Assembly: GCA_004794785.1 (NCBI GenBank)
Contig: SJOL01006726.1
Span: 209,627 to 273,626, forward strand
From: Opisthorchis felineus
Lineage: Eukaryota > Platyhelminthes > Trematoda > Opisthorchiida > Opisthorchiidae
Direction of reading: 5' to 3'
DNA length: 64,000 nucleotides
The notes under the pieces were generated by a model. That model had not been told where the DNA came from. It saw only the letters and a program-made list of their open reading frames with translations, and made no database searches. Position 1 is the stretch's first letter. The number at the start of each line of letters is the position of its first letter. Positions 1-11,149 of this stretch are shown in pieces. A program made the translations under genes and the position numbers.

Positions 1-3000
1 TAGTTCGGTCTATACGTACGAAAAAGTACACCTACCAATGAATCGGTTCCACGGAGCATCAAGTTGACTCAGTGGTTTCAGGCAGTTAGACAAAGTTGAC
101 AGACAAAGTTCTGGACAGGGACGTGTTAGCGTCTTTCCAGCGCACAGGGCACAGTGATGCATTCGCATCAGTTTGTAGGCGCACGTCCCTTGAGCCGCGT
201 TGAACTGAAATGAGAATGAAATCGTGGTTACTCAAACCGATACAAGTAGTGTGAAATTATACATTGAATGCAATGATGTCAGTCGTGTTAGCTGTGCAAC
301 TGCAGCTCACGTACTCGCGAACTACACGTTTGTTAGAGCTTTATGTCAAAATAGTAAGTGACGAAAATGGAAGTAAATTCCCTTCCAACATTATCTGGAA
401 GAACCAACATTATCAACTGAGAACATCTTAACTTGGATACTCCAGTCAATGCTGGAAGAATGCACAAATGTCGTTTACAATGCACCGAAACAGTACCCAA
501 CATGTCCACATATCTTGTAGTCCGTAGTGAGGCTAAAATGTATGGACGAATGAAAACGCCAAATAAAAGACGTTTGCGAGCCTTTGCCTTTCCTTTGAAG
601 GCTGCCAGAAACGTCCTGGACGTGAATGGTAAGTTCGAAAAATTCCCACTGATGATGCGTCCCTCAAAATTTTGACGTATTGCCTCACGTCAATTGGCAC
701 CTTTAACTTACACGCATTTGTTCAGAGATCGAATGATTTCAACGACCTTCAGTCTACATCGTCCTAATGTAGGAGTTATGGAGGCACTGCTTGGTTTAGC
801 GGTAAACTGAATGCCGTCTACCAGACTGTCGCTAAGTGACCGTTTTTGAGTAGAGAAAAACAGTGTTTCAAGGCCTTCCAATGGGCTTAATTCCAGAACT
901 GAAGCATCACAGTCCCGACCTGATGAGTCGGTGAAAGATGGAATACCTCACAAGAAGCACGGGTTTTTTTAGACTGAGAATTGGCTCGATGAACCAGCCG
1001 AAGCCTGTTCATGTCAGGTGAACCTTGAGTTTGATGGGTCCGTGTCCATGTGCGTTCACCAAAAACTTGATGACTCGTCCGCTGCTGAGAGAGATTTTTT
1101 GAAATGTGCGCTGCTGATTCTTTCATGCAAGGAAATGAAGCCTGAAAATAGATCTACAGTTTTTTTACATACGCATCATGTAAAACATCCTCGATGCCCA
1201 CAGAAACACAGACTAGAAGGTCACCCTCATGCGATTTCCCAAATCGTAGTCTACCACAGGTTGCACGTTCATCGTGGCGTATTATAGCCTCAAATGAGCA
1301 GCAGAGTAAACTGCGATTCTACTATGCTGTTTCAAGTCAGTTTCGCCCGTTAATACAAAACACAACGACTTTGGTTTGGCATGTTACTTCTGTGATCACT
1401 ATTGGACAATGATTATTCTCTATTCTTCAGAGATAACAGACCACCATCTCTAGAACCGCTGGTAGCGTTTCCCAGGCGTGACAGAAGCTTTGATGAGCCC
1501 ACCTTCCCTAAACCCGTCCAAATGTTCCGGTTTTTTGTTGTTTGTTGTGTTGTGCTTTGTTGAGGCCAAACCAAATAAAAGCACGATTTACAGCTTCACT
1601 ACAGCGCGTACAACAATAAACAAGCTGACTACCAGTTGGCCTGAATCAGTCACCCATCCATTTGTTCAAACGAAGAGTTTTGTTTTAAGGTTGCTGATGC
1701 TATCTCCTGATATCTCACAACTCACTGCACAAAATCCGATCGTATTCAGTACTTTGTGCAGATCGGCTTCCTTGAAACGTCAGTTGTTGTTTCAGCAGTG
1801 TTCACCCCAACTGTTGCAGCGAACATCATGGTTGTAACACTTTGAATAAAGACACGAGAAGCTCGTTTCGGAGAGGTTTGGCAGACAATTGATGGATTTG
1901 TTGCTGGGTAACGTTTCCCTTTTGACACAAAAGCTTCGTCAGGCCAAGTGAGTAAGTTAGCAGGTTGATTGGGTTTTAAGGCAGTCAGGGAACCAATCCG
2001 TGAGATTTCTTATGACTAGCCGAATTGATCAGTGCTGGGTGTCTGTCTGTCGTTCCTGTTTGTTGGTTAGTGGGGATGACTAACAGTTACGATAGATTCG
2101 TTGGGGAAGATTGTCTTCATGTGGAAACCGGATTTTGCAGCCTTGCTTTTCATGTCTAGGACACCTTAATGGAATATTCCTCTTAGGGGTCGTCCACAAA
2201 TTTCAGTTCGCCTGTGTTTGTCAAGGGGTGCCGGGACAATTGGTTTGGGGTTGGGGGTGATGGGGTGATTGATTGAATCTTACTCAGCTTGGATTTTGTA
2301 CTTTTAGACCCAGATCATTTTGTTGATAACTGCATACCGCATCGTGTCATCTCGGCTGATGTAAAACCGCTCTCCACACGCTTGCCAGTCCTACGCCCGC
2401 CATTCTATTAACGCTGTGATGCTTGGCGATTTCCACCGCGTCGTCCACCAGTCGCTGCGGTGTGAGAAGCTCTTTCAAACTCTACGGGTCCTGTCAGCAT
2501 TGACACTCGAATAAGGAGAAAAGTACTGCTACACGTATGGTCGCGGCTACTTAGTTACTGTGCCACCACGCAACTAACCAGTCATACGATGACTCCGGGG
2601 AAGTTCTCAATTGTATCGGAGTTTCCCAATTCACTTCAGGTGCCTGCCTCGGGAATGAAACGACACGTCCTCATCGTAATGTTCACACGTCCGTTTTGCT
2701 TACCCACATATCCCCAGCAAGTCTCTCACCCTTTCTCCGTAACTTTACCTTGCAGACATGCTGGAACCAGATAGGCATCCAGACCCTGCCAGTTGAAAAG
2801 ATCTTTCAGCATATCAAGGATTTGTACTTTATTCAGCTGGAATTTATATAAAGGGCTGACGGAAGCAAAGCACCCACTGTGCAACAAACAAAAAGGACTG
2901 CGATTACTCAGTACACAGCGTTCGTCATTCCTTCAACAGAAACTCTGTTCACAGGCAGCCGTCATTACGTAAATTTTCATATTGGGCGGTTAAAGCCTTG

Positions 3001-4914
3001 TATTACGTTTTTTTTAAAATGGAGCTTGAGTTCGGTGCGTCTCAACGCCAGTAAGGCATTTTCACTCCAAATTCTTGTTTCCATTTAAAACCAACACTTT
3101 TTTCATCCGAAGGATTTTTCCTTAGAATTGATTGTTCCATACAACACACTTCTGTGTTCAAAGAAAGTGGAAGTCTTTGTTTTGAAGACCGTCCAAGACC
3201 AGCCGGTTTGTACTTGAACAGGCATCTGTAGCTGACTCAATAAAGGGGCTGAAAAGGGCTTCACTGAATTTGCATCCAGCATTAACTTCCGCTGCTTGTA
3301 CCCGGATTCGAACCCGGCTACAACGACTGTTCACACTGACGAATCCCAACTCCTGAACAATCAAGCAATCAGGTTTACACGAAATATACAACTGTCTGTT
3401 CGTTTCACAGCTACAGTTTCCTCTGAGGTTTTTTTAAAACCTGGTTTTAACAAACTCTCACTGATTCGGAAACAGCATGCAGAAGAAGCGAATAATGAAA
3501 ACGACCAAGTAGATGAACTGTTGTCGGAAAAGAAATCGAACAAAAACGAAATATAAACCGGCTAAAATATTCAATTGTTCACTTGCCCTCGACAGTCACC
3601 AGCATAAACATCACCATCTGCTAATCTGGTACAAAAAACACCAATGGTAAGGCTGGGCCGAATAAATAACTAAGAAACAAAGACCGCAAACGAGTGAACA
3701 GGTTTATTTTCAAACAGACCTAGATCTGTCCAGCTGCTAATTATTGAATTTCCTGTCTAATTGGATCGAACGAGGGTTGGATGGGTTGATCAGGGGTTGA
3801 CGTGTGTGTGTGTGTGTGATCTGGTGGAATAATCGCACAACACTTGCCCTCCCCTAACTATGCTATATTCCACTGGTCCATTCTTCTGTGGGTGGAAAGT
3901 ACCCACGGGCCAAGTGAACCGATATTCTATTCACACACGTACGCCCATGTGTGTTTTTGGACCACAACAATACCACCCGCCACATATATAATGCACACTG
4001 GAAGCAACTATGATTTATTTGACATGCTAAGCAAGACACACAATGGTTGAGAATGGGTCCAGCGTTTCGGCAGCCGCCGGTTCATTTACGTTCCTCCTGC
4101 GCACTTCATCAAACAATCGACTAGACGAACTGCCTAAATTGCCCCGGATTAAGCTCTCTACGTCAGTGACACACACACACACACACGTACACGCAGTTCG
4201 AACAGTGTGGAGACATACAAACACAACGAGATGATACATTCTTACAACAAGGCCTACGCCAGCGTGCACGCCTGGTGTTGAAAAGTGAAGTCACCGAATA
4301 TTGTCGTAAATTCCCGTGTGGATTCGGACAATTCACATAACCTTTCTGTTCTGGTCCCACATTGTTTGTGTACTAGTGTGCTTGTGTGCACATGGAATTG
4401 CCAAATGATTTGACGAATCGGACGTCTATGCGTCGACAGTGTGTTGTGCTGGACTGTGGAAAACAAACACGATCATCGATAGCACAAACCTGAAAAGATC
4501 AGTTGTTATGTCCAAAACCAACAGAAAAATGTGCGCTGATAACTGTTTGTCAGTAGTATTTCACTGTTCCGTCGGGAACATACAATCACTGGGGGTAGCT
4601 GAATTCGAGATTGTGAAAAGTCGGGAGTGATATACAGTTTGTTGACTGATGACTGATACAAACTTTCGCACCTGCAACGTTAGTAGGAATCGTTTACAGT
4701 ATAGACTGTTTGCACAAGTATTTGTATTGATCAGGTAAATAGACATGAAAAGAGTGTTTTTTTTTCCACTGCAGTCACTCCTCATCATTACCAGTTGAGA
4801 TGTACCCATAATATGCCTTCGCCATATCCCAGAGGGAAACAGAACACACGACCTTGGTCATGAAGTTGACACACGTTCGTTATTAGTGAAAAAGATAATT
4901 GGTCAGTTGTATCA
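1..4914. other. No recognisable gene; anonymous sequence with two dinucleotide tracts
   Basis: I see no ORF with family motifs and no convincing splice-bounded exon here. A (TG)n tract lies at about 3801-3819 and a (CA)n tract at about 4170-4187. The region is probably intergenic or intronic and may hold repeats too eroded to assign by eye. Confidence 0.5.
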
Positions 4915-5083
4915 CCCCTTTCGGCGTCTAACAAATATGCCACCCAGAGAAAGCACGAGGGCTGAGGTACTGCCAGGTTGCCCAAACCTAGACATAGAGC
5001 GGTCGAGACGCTGGATTTGGGTTCGAACCCCGGACCATCCGGTCAGTAGGTTTGTGTCTTAGCCACTGAGCTATCCAGCGAAA
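4915..5083 (-). repeat. Rep-B tRNA-derived SINE copy
   Basis: On the minus strand this copy begins with a tRNA-like A box (reverse complement of the segment near 5060-5078, reading tagctcagtggc). A B box follows (reverse complement of gggttcgaacccc near 5020-5034). After these comes the Rep-B body, whose wording recurs at 17778, 43098, 47142, 53202 and 59378. The spacing of A and B boxes fits an internal RNA polymerase III promoter. The body has no protein-coding content. Rep-B copies are shared across the window and one (47142-47316) is bounded by a target-site duplication, which supports retroposition. Confidence 0.65.
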
Positions 5084-5284
5084 GATATCCTTTCAGTCGC
5101 TGTTGCTGAAACAGAACGTGAGAAACTCTTCAAAAACCGAAGGTCGGCTTGGATGTTTGAAGTTCTCGGACGACTAGCGTCAACCTCAAGACTGCAATTT
5201 CATACTGCGCTCTTGGACTGTCCAACGGTATTTCTGCACACTAGCGCAGAAGTGATAAGTTCTCTGGTTTTTTAAAATAAAAAC

Positions 5285-5640
5285 TTCTTCCTGTAATTGA
5301 AGCCAAGCCTTACTGAAGATTTTAGAGACACTGTACAGTTGCTTCATTCTTGCTGTGATTCATCAGCAGTGCACGAAACTCCAGTTGAGAGTTTCGAACC
5401 TGCGACCTCCGGGGTAGTGGTTTGAACACTTAACCGGTGAGCCAGGTGCGGCTAATCGGCAGTGTGATTAACTCACGCTTAGACAGGATGCAGCGCCACT
5501 CACCCTCTGATCTCGGGGTTCACATCACGGTAGCGAGCATTTTAACTGGGTCCTTGATCGACAACTTCTCAAATGGAAGTTTCACTCATCTTGCGAAATT
5601 ATTCTTCCTCCGCACTACTCACAGATCGTTGGTAGTGTGA
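5285..5640 (-). repeat. Rep-A HHR-bearing SINE, near full length
   Basis: This is a near-complete Rep-A copy read on the minus strand. Its order is a head of about 180 bp, a tRNA-like A box, a B box (reverse complement of gtttcgaacctgcgacc near 5392-5408), a hammerhead motif at 5372-5329, and a tail ending in the complement of cctgtaattgaagcc. The same order recurs in at least ten other places in the window. It is non-coding and presumably mobilised by a partner retrotransposon. A further tail fragment in the same orientation follows at about 5670-5705. The HHR has CTGATGA intact but GAAAC changed to GAAGC. Confidence 0.75.
5329..5372 (-). ncRNA. Hammerhead ribozyme motif in Rep-A
   Basis: Read on the minus strand: stem I GCACTG pairs with CAGTGT, the core CTGATGA is intact, a 14-nt stem-loop II follows, then GAAGC (consensus GAAAC), a short loop, the triplet GTA and the stem I return strand. 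Stem II pairs poorly and the GAAA box has one substitution, so this copy is probably inactive. Confidence 0.5.
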
Positions 5641-6232
5641 GGAGATCTGGAAATTATTTTATTGAGATTGTGCTCTGTATGTGAAGCCAACCTCTGTTGA
5701 AGAGCGGAGAAGTGGTTATGGTAGAATCTGTTGAGGAATACCACTATTTTCAGGTTTGATTTTGTGATGATTTCGGACTACTTTGTGACAGAGGAAATCC
5801 TGTATTTTCTACAGAAGGCTTTGTGGAACCTCCTCCAGTTTGATGGGCAATACTTGCATTTGATTACCTCAGGAGTGGTAAAAACGTCTGAAGTATCATC
5901 CCATCAGCCATATCAGGCTCCCAAGAGACTTGTATATTCGGGCTAATTTCTTGTTGAGTGATCGCGACCCAGACGCAAAAAATACTCGGGAAGCATCGGG
6001 CAGCTGTACAGTTGTACAGTTTTTAGACTGTATGACTCGAGGGCTAACTTACTGGACCAGATTGACCTTCATTTTTTTAAGTTCCGACTTAGGAGGAGGG
6101 AAACTATTTCCTATCAGACCCTCTTCAGAAATGTCCGTTCTAAGCTGAAGGATCTACTTGAATGATTAGACTCTCTCAAGCTTTAGGATGTAGACAATCA
6201 CACCAATACTGTTGGGGATATCAGTATCCCCA

Positions 6233-6890
6233 GCCAGCATGGCCTACCGGAGACTTTAGTGTCCGATAATGGATCACAGTTCAGCTCCAGCTGCTTTCAA
6301 GAGTTCTGCCGGAGAAATGCTATCACGCAAGTCAGTTTGCCACCGTACCACCCACAGTCAAACGGTCAGGCAGATCGTTTTGTTGATATGTTCAAGTGGA
6401 CGCTGCTCAAACCTCGAGGGGAGGAGACGTCCGTCGAAGTTCTCCAGAGATTTCTTCTGGTCTACCGGATCACTCCAAATGACTATTTGGAAGACCGGAA
6501 ATCGCCTGCTGAAGCACTCATGGGCCGAAAATTGCGGACGTTTAATTCGGCCATATCTTTGACAACGGACAGCTCGTTCTCGGCTCACCGTGAACACAAA
6601 GATGGTCCAATTTGACGTGGGTGCAAGTGTTTTTCGTGAGACCATCGGCCAAGGCACGACCCCTGGAGCAAAGGACACGTCTTAAAAAACTCTGGAGCGT
6701 AATGTATGACGTCTCTGCTGGCCCAGACATCTGGACGCGACACAAGAATCAACTCCGTTCAAGCGATCTCCCGCAGCCGCCAGCGTGCCACAGCGCCACC
6801 TACCGCTCGGCATTATCCTCGACACTGTTGAACTCAAGGCGATCACGCCTGGTGTGACGCAGCCGCAGGTAACACAACACGCGTCAGCCG
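6233..6890 (+). pseudogene. pol: Ty3/Gypsy integrase core and C-terminus, frameshifted
   Basis: The main frame (6259-6615) carries the integrase catalytic-core signature: VSDNGSQFSS contains the second acidic residue, and PYHPQSNGQA is followed by DRFVD. In the family the residue after NGQA is the catalytic Glu; here it is Asp, so the DDE triad is altered. Just upstream, QHGLPETL in the same frame also matches the family. The frame stops at 6615, while the C-terminal part continues in other frames (MVQFDVG near 6600, then YDVSAGPDIWTRHKNQLRSS at about 6702-6765). At least two frameshifts are therefore present. Integrase normally inserts the cDNA copy into the host genome; this fragment cannot do so. 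Confidence 0.85.
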
Positions 6891-7004
6891 GAGAACCAAC
6901 TATTCTCCCAAGAAGATAAACAGATCGTTGCCGAAGTCAAAGGGTACCTTTCCAAACTGACCCCAGAAAGGCCCGTTACTGGCAGTCCCCCCCCCAAGGA
7001 GAGA

Positions 7005-7426
7005 TGTTGGAGATATCAGTATCCCCAAAAACCGTTTGCTCTCCGAGTTATTGCCAATTTTATTTTCTGAAAACGTAAACTTTTAAATTTCGCGCCCTTT
7101 CTGTCATGTTGCACCTTAATCCAAAAGACCCGCGCTTCTTTCCTATTGGCCAGTTTGACTTTGCGTGCGCTAACGAATTTATGGTTCCCCAAGGTCGCTC
7201 AGAAAATACATATTCGACGATGCTCCCACTGTACTTCGCCTTTGGTTGAGGCAGTAAAAGCCCTCCTTCGAAGGTCCGGCATTCTTTTTCTCTCTCTCTC
7301 TGAGCTAGGCGTGGTTGGGCTCGCGTGATAGCTGGAAATTTGTGCGCTCGTTCTCAAGTCGCATATAGTCGTTGATCGTACCCGTTCAGATACATAACAA
7401 ATAAAAACCCTCTCCTCTCTTTAACA
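7005..7426 (+). repeat. 3' LTR of the Ty3/Gypsy remnant
   Basis: The LTR starts TGTTGGAGATATCAG and ends TTTAACA, giving TGTT/AACA terminal inverted bases. The first 23 bp contain an imperfect hairpin (GGAGATA, TCAG, TATCCCC). A CT-rich run lies near 7288-7302 and an AATAAA-like signal near 7400. The right border is assigned from the terminal CA and could be four bases further on. Confidence 0.6.
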
Positions 7427-7563
7427 GACATATTTTCCTTTCCAACAAAACCGGATTCTTTTCAAAATGAATTTCTTATATTTTGGCTGTTATTTTATTT
7501 CCATCAGGTGAGCCCACACAAGATGATTTCTTACAGTTTATCAAGAATTCGAATGGAAAGTTA

Positions 7564-7801
7564 CAAATTCGGATGTTTTCTATAGAGGAAAATGTTGGTA
7601 GCTCAGGTAGCGTAGATGGTCGTTGGCTTGTTCGCTGAGCTGGGCAATTTGATTGCAAACGTTTCATCACCAATCGAGGTGACATCATCGGTGCGTTATT
7701 GAGGAGCGTAGTGGTGCGTAGCGGTGGGTTGGTGGTTGTGCACAACGTTTGCAATCAAATTGCCCAGCTCGGCGAACAAGCCAACGACCAAATTCGGATG
7801 T
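7564..7801. repeat. Rep-E foldback element with flanking direct repeats
   Basis: Two 46-bp arms, 7618-7663 and 7744-7789, are inverted repeats with one mismatch, separated by about 80 bp. The sequence CAAATTCGGATGT occurs at 7564-7576 and again at 7789-7801, a 13-bp direct repeat that looks like a target-site duplication. No ORF lies inside. Similar arms occur at 13003, 39013, 50874 and 52955. The arms suggest a foldback or MITE-like element, while a 13-bp duplication is more typical of target-primed retroposition, so the mobilisation route is open. Confidence 0.7.
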
Positions 7802-9705
7802 AATAGTTGAAACAAACCCAGAAACATCCGGATCGGTTTTGGTCACTGGGAGGTAATCAGTACAAGTGATAGCATGTGGATTTTGAACCCAAACTTATTG
7901 ACGGTCAAATCAGATGTAACTTCTATTTTAAGCACGCTACCCCCTTTGCGATGCTAGGGGGCTGTTTTATCTGTCCTCAACAGCCACTGCTCGACGGGCG
8001 CCCTATTGGTTTCGTTAGTACCGCGGTCAAGGTGGATTGTGCCTTCTCACTTAGGTAAGCTGTTCAGCTGATGCACAGGAAAGTTCAGGAAAGTGTCTAA
8101 CGAGATTGACAGTTACTGATAGTTTTTAACAGGTCACCTATGCCTTTGACAGTAGACGTCTGCCGATTCCAACCGGCGTCTTCCTGAAGACGACAAGCTT
8201 TTTGTCAGGATTTTCACTTTGGGTTCAATAAGCAGTCAAACCATTCAAAATCTTGGATTGGAAGAAGAGTTTGTGCTCTCACTTATCACTCTTGGTGCTT
8301 TGCGACAAGAATAAATAAGCGAGAGCCATTTGAGTTCATTTCCCGGCAAGCCCGGTTGTATTCTTGGTTGCGTATTTTGCAAACGAATTAGGCCATTATT
8401 TTTCCAGTTGTAGTGTGCTTCTTCCCAAACGCAAAACGAGTCATCGAAGTCTCGGATTTTATGCAACATCTAGTATGATTTGAGTTACTACCCACATGAC
8501 TACAAATGATTGCAACGCACTGATCGATTGTGGAAAACGGTGAGTCTTTTATAGAAGTTAGTGCTGCTGTTTACAAAAGCTTCTTATTGTTACAGAAAAC
8601 TGAGCGCTTGTTGGTCGGATGCTGACGCTGACGGCGAGACGTTGTTGGTTGATCTTGGCGAATCTGGTCGAGGTGCGCGCTGCTTTGCAGAGTGGGCCTA
8701 GACCACTATCTTCTCGTGAGTCTTATATGGAGTCATCCAAGCACCAGTACCGAATGATGCAGGGCAGTTTAAAGCTTGTGTGCTTCCACTGAACCCGGAT
8801 CTCCCACATATATAAGTCACGTTAGCCGAGTTACTGATGGTAACTATGGCACCCAGTGGTTAAAACCACTTGTCAGGTAAACGGATCAGACGAAACCGTA
8901 GCCCGATAACTGTCAGACTGTTGTAACAATAAAGGACGTGCCTCCTGATCAGCCAGACCACCAGGAATGAGCCGGTTTGGCTCTCAGCAATCCGAACCTT
9001 CATATACGTTAGTAATAAGTTTTTCTGTGTAAAACAATTAATAATTACAAAATATTGACGTGAATATCGGTGGGCACAATTAGGGTGATTTGGTCATATT
9101 GCTTTTCAGGAATTCCCCCAGTTGAAGGAGTCCACCAGCTTATTCCTGTAGTTGCATCGGACAGTTCTTGCAGTGTGATTACACAAATCGAACGGTTATC
9201 CTTCTCTACCGGTTATTCAATTCATTCGAGTTTTCATACCCCCAATCAGCTGATCAGCTGATCTCAGTCAGACCACGTGACTTGACCAAGAGTGAACTAT
9301 AGTTGCGGGATTGGGCCGAATCGGATTTATCCTTCAGCGTTAGGCGCAAGTAGGCAGCAACCGCGCAGATACCGCAATAGCGTATTATCTGTACTATTGT
9401 GGTTTCTTGATGGTAGCTTTGTTTGTGAACAAGTGGCTGAATCGCAGTAACCATGCCGGTTACAATGTTTTGTATGAAGTTACGGTGTGCAGACTTCACG
9501 CAGGTAAGCAACAGGTTACAGGAGCACCGACGCTGTTACTCGGATAGGTTGACTTTAACTTGTTCGACAGGGCCTGGTGGCAAATTCGACCAATCGATTG
9601 TTGTCTTTGGGCGGAAGCTGGGCAATCTGAACTTCGAGTAAAGTGTCTTACGACATAGGGGAAAGATATCATCGTTACAAGGTTGCTACTGGAGTAACCA
9701 TATCT
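7802..9705. other. No recognisable feature
   Basis: No exon, RNA gene or assignable repeat was found here by eye. Confidence 0.4.
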
Positions 9706-9840
9706 GGGTTCAAGTAAAACATAAGGTTGACGGAAGATCGGGGACTGTGCCTACCAGATAAGCTCCAAGAAGGGCGAAGCCGGTCGTGGGCTGTCGAAGA
9801 GTTTTAAACAACCTTATGAGTAGTGTATTACGTCTATATC
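9706..9840 (+). repeat. Rep-D retrozyme-like repeat, HHR part
   Basis: This copy keeps the rod region of Rep-D. The arm CATAAGGTTG at 9720-9729 is perfectly complementary to CAACCTTATG at 9810-9819 (allowing one base for border choice), and between them lie shorter paired blocks and the hammerhead core. The rest of the roughly 300-bp unit is absent or unrecognisable on both sides. Confidence 0.7.
9749..9791 (+). ncRNA. Hammerhead ribozyme motif in Rep-D
   Basis: Stem I pairs GCCTAC (9749-9754) with GTGGGC (9786-9791), including one G-U. The core reads CAGATAA instead of CTGATGA. Stem II is GCTC/GGGC around CAAGAA. Then come GAAGC instead of GAAAC, a two-base loop and the GTC triplet at 9783-9785. 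The fold is preserved but three core bases are changed, so it is probably inactive. Confidence 0.55.
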
Positions 9841-9989
9841 TGGATAATGTTCTTCACACGCTTCTACGGATTCGGAAAGACCGCACGGCCGGCTCAGTTG
9901 ACTCACTAAACAATCGACTCACTCTAGTCCGGATATCACCCTCGGGTTAGGTGCAAAAATAGTAGTGTTTTATTTTTGAACTTCTACAG

Positions 9990-10016
9990 GCATTTGAGAA
10001 GATTTGGAACCGATTC
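9990..10016 (+). CDS. Possible partial exon cut by assembly gap
   Basis: A pyrimidine-rich stretch ending in ttctacag at about 9982-9989 could be a splice acceptor, followed by an open frame reading AFEKIWNRF up to the run of N. Nothing more can be seen, so this may be chance. It could belong with the open sequence just after the gap (10876 onward), but the link cannot be tested here. Confidence 0.15.
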
Positions 10017-10858
10017 NNNNNNNNNNNNNNNNNNNNNNNNNNNNNNNNNNNNNNNNNNNNNNNNNNNNNNNNNNNNNNNNNNNNNNNNNNNNNNNNNNNN
10101 NNNNNNNNNNNNNNNNNNNNNNNNNNNNNNNNNNNNNNNNNNNNNNNNNNNNNNNNNNNNNNNNNNNNNNNNNNNNNNNNNNNNNNNNNNNNNNNNNNNN
10201 NNNNNNNNNNNNNNNNNNNNNNNNNNNNNNNNNNNNNNNNNNNNNNNNNNNNNNNNNNNNNNNNNNNNNNNNNNNNNNNNNNNNNNNNNNNNNNNNNNNN
10301 NNNNNNNNNNNNNNNNNNNNNNNNNNNNNNNNNNNNNNNNNNNNNNNNNNNNNNNNNNNNNNNNNNNNNNNNNNNNNNNNNNNNNNNNNNNNNNNNNNNN
10401 NNNNNNNNNNNNNNNNNNNNNNNNNNNNNNNNNNNNNNNNNNNNNNNNNNNNNNNNNNNNNNNNNNNNNNNNNNNNNNNNNNNNNNNNNNNNNNNNNNNN
10501 NNNNNNNNNNNNNNNNNNNNNNNNNNNNNNNNNNNNNNNNNNNNNNNNNNNNNNNNNNNNNNNNNNNNNNNNNNNNNNNNNNNNNNNNNNNNNNNNNNNN
10601 NNNNNNNNNNNNNNNNNNNNNNNNNNNNNNNNNNNNNNNNNNNNNNNNNNNNNNNNNNNNNNNNNNNNNNNNNNNNNNNNNNNNNNNNNNNNNNNNNNNN
10701 NNNNNNNNNNNNNNNNNNNNNNNNNNNNNNNNNNNNNNNNNNNNNNNNNNNNNNNNNNNNNNNNNNNNNNNNNNNNNNNNNNNNNNNNNNNNNNNNNNNN
10801 NNNNNNNNNNNNNNNNNNNNNNNNNNNNNNNNNNNNNNNNNNNNNNNNNNNNNNNNNN
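10017..10858. other. Assembly gap (842 N)
   Basis: Unresolved bases. Long open frames that cross this run are artefacts of the N. Confidence 0.99.
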
Positions 10859-10875
10859 TGCAGTGTGGGTTTTCA

Positions 10876-10960
10876 GGTCTGATTGCTGAAGTCCGCCATG
10901 CAGAGGCGTTTAACCGGTTATCCCGTGTCGGACTCACTGGGCTGGCCACAGACGCTGTGT
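10876..10960 (+). CDS. Possible exon after the gap
   Basis: The sequence ggttttcag at 10868-10876 resembles a splice acceptor and is followed by an open frame containing GLIAEVRHAEAFNRLSRVG and further hydrophobic residues. No clear donor was identified and no family was recognised. The 3' boundary given is nominal. Confidence 0.2.
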
Positions 10961-11149
10961 TAGCGTTTGAGTTCCTTGTTTTCAGTATCTGTTTGATATC
11001 AATGCCGCACGTTTATGGTGTTCTAAGTAAGGACAAGTTGCTTTTGCTGCTCGTTCTTGGAAAACAGAAAAACCCCGGCAAATCTAGACATTCGCCTCCT
11101 TCGTTTCCAACTTACACTGATTGTAGAGAATGTTGAATCTCTAACACGG

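Larger units (their letters stand above)
6210..7426 (+). mobile_element. Ty3/Gypsy-type LTR retrotransposon remnant, 3' end
   Basis: A degraded integrase C-terminal region (about 6233-6890) is followed by a purine-rich tract at 6996-7004 (AAGGAGAGA). That tract abuts a likely 3' LTR starting TGTTGGAG at 7005 and ending TTAACA at 7426. TGTT/AACA ends, an AATAAA-like signal near 7400 and a purine tract directly before the TG are standard LTR-element landmarks. Gag, protease and reverse transcriptase are missing. A 23-bp copy of the LTR tip lies at 6210-6232 directly before the integrase, which suggests an internally deleted element. No matching 5-bp target duplication was found beside 6210 and 7426. 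Confidence 0.75.

Noticed and set aside
911..937. CTGATGAG followed by GAAAG near 920, looking like a hammerhead core
   Set aside because: Only five bases separate CTGATGAG from GAAA, too few for stem II, and the surrounding CCGAC/GTCGG forms a different hairpin. It belongs to no repeat family seen here.
9976..11136. Very long open frames across the N run (also at 52152-53077)
   Set aside because: They are open only because N cannot encode a stop.
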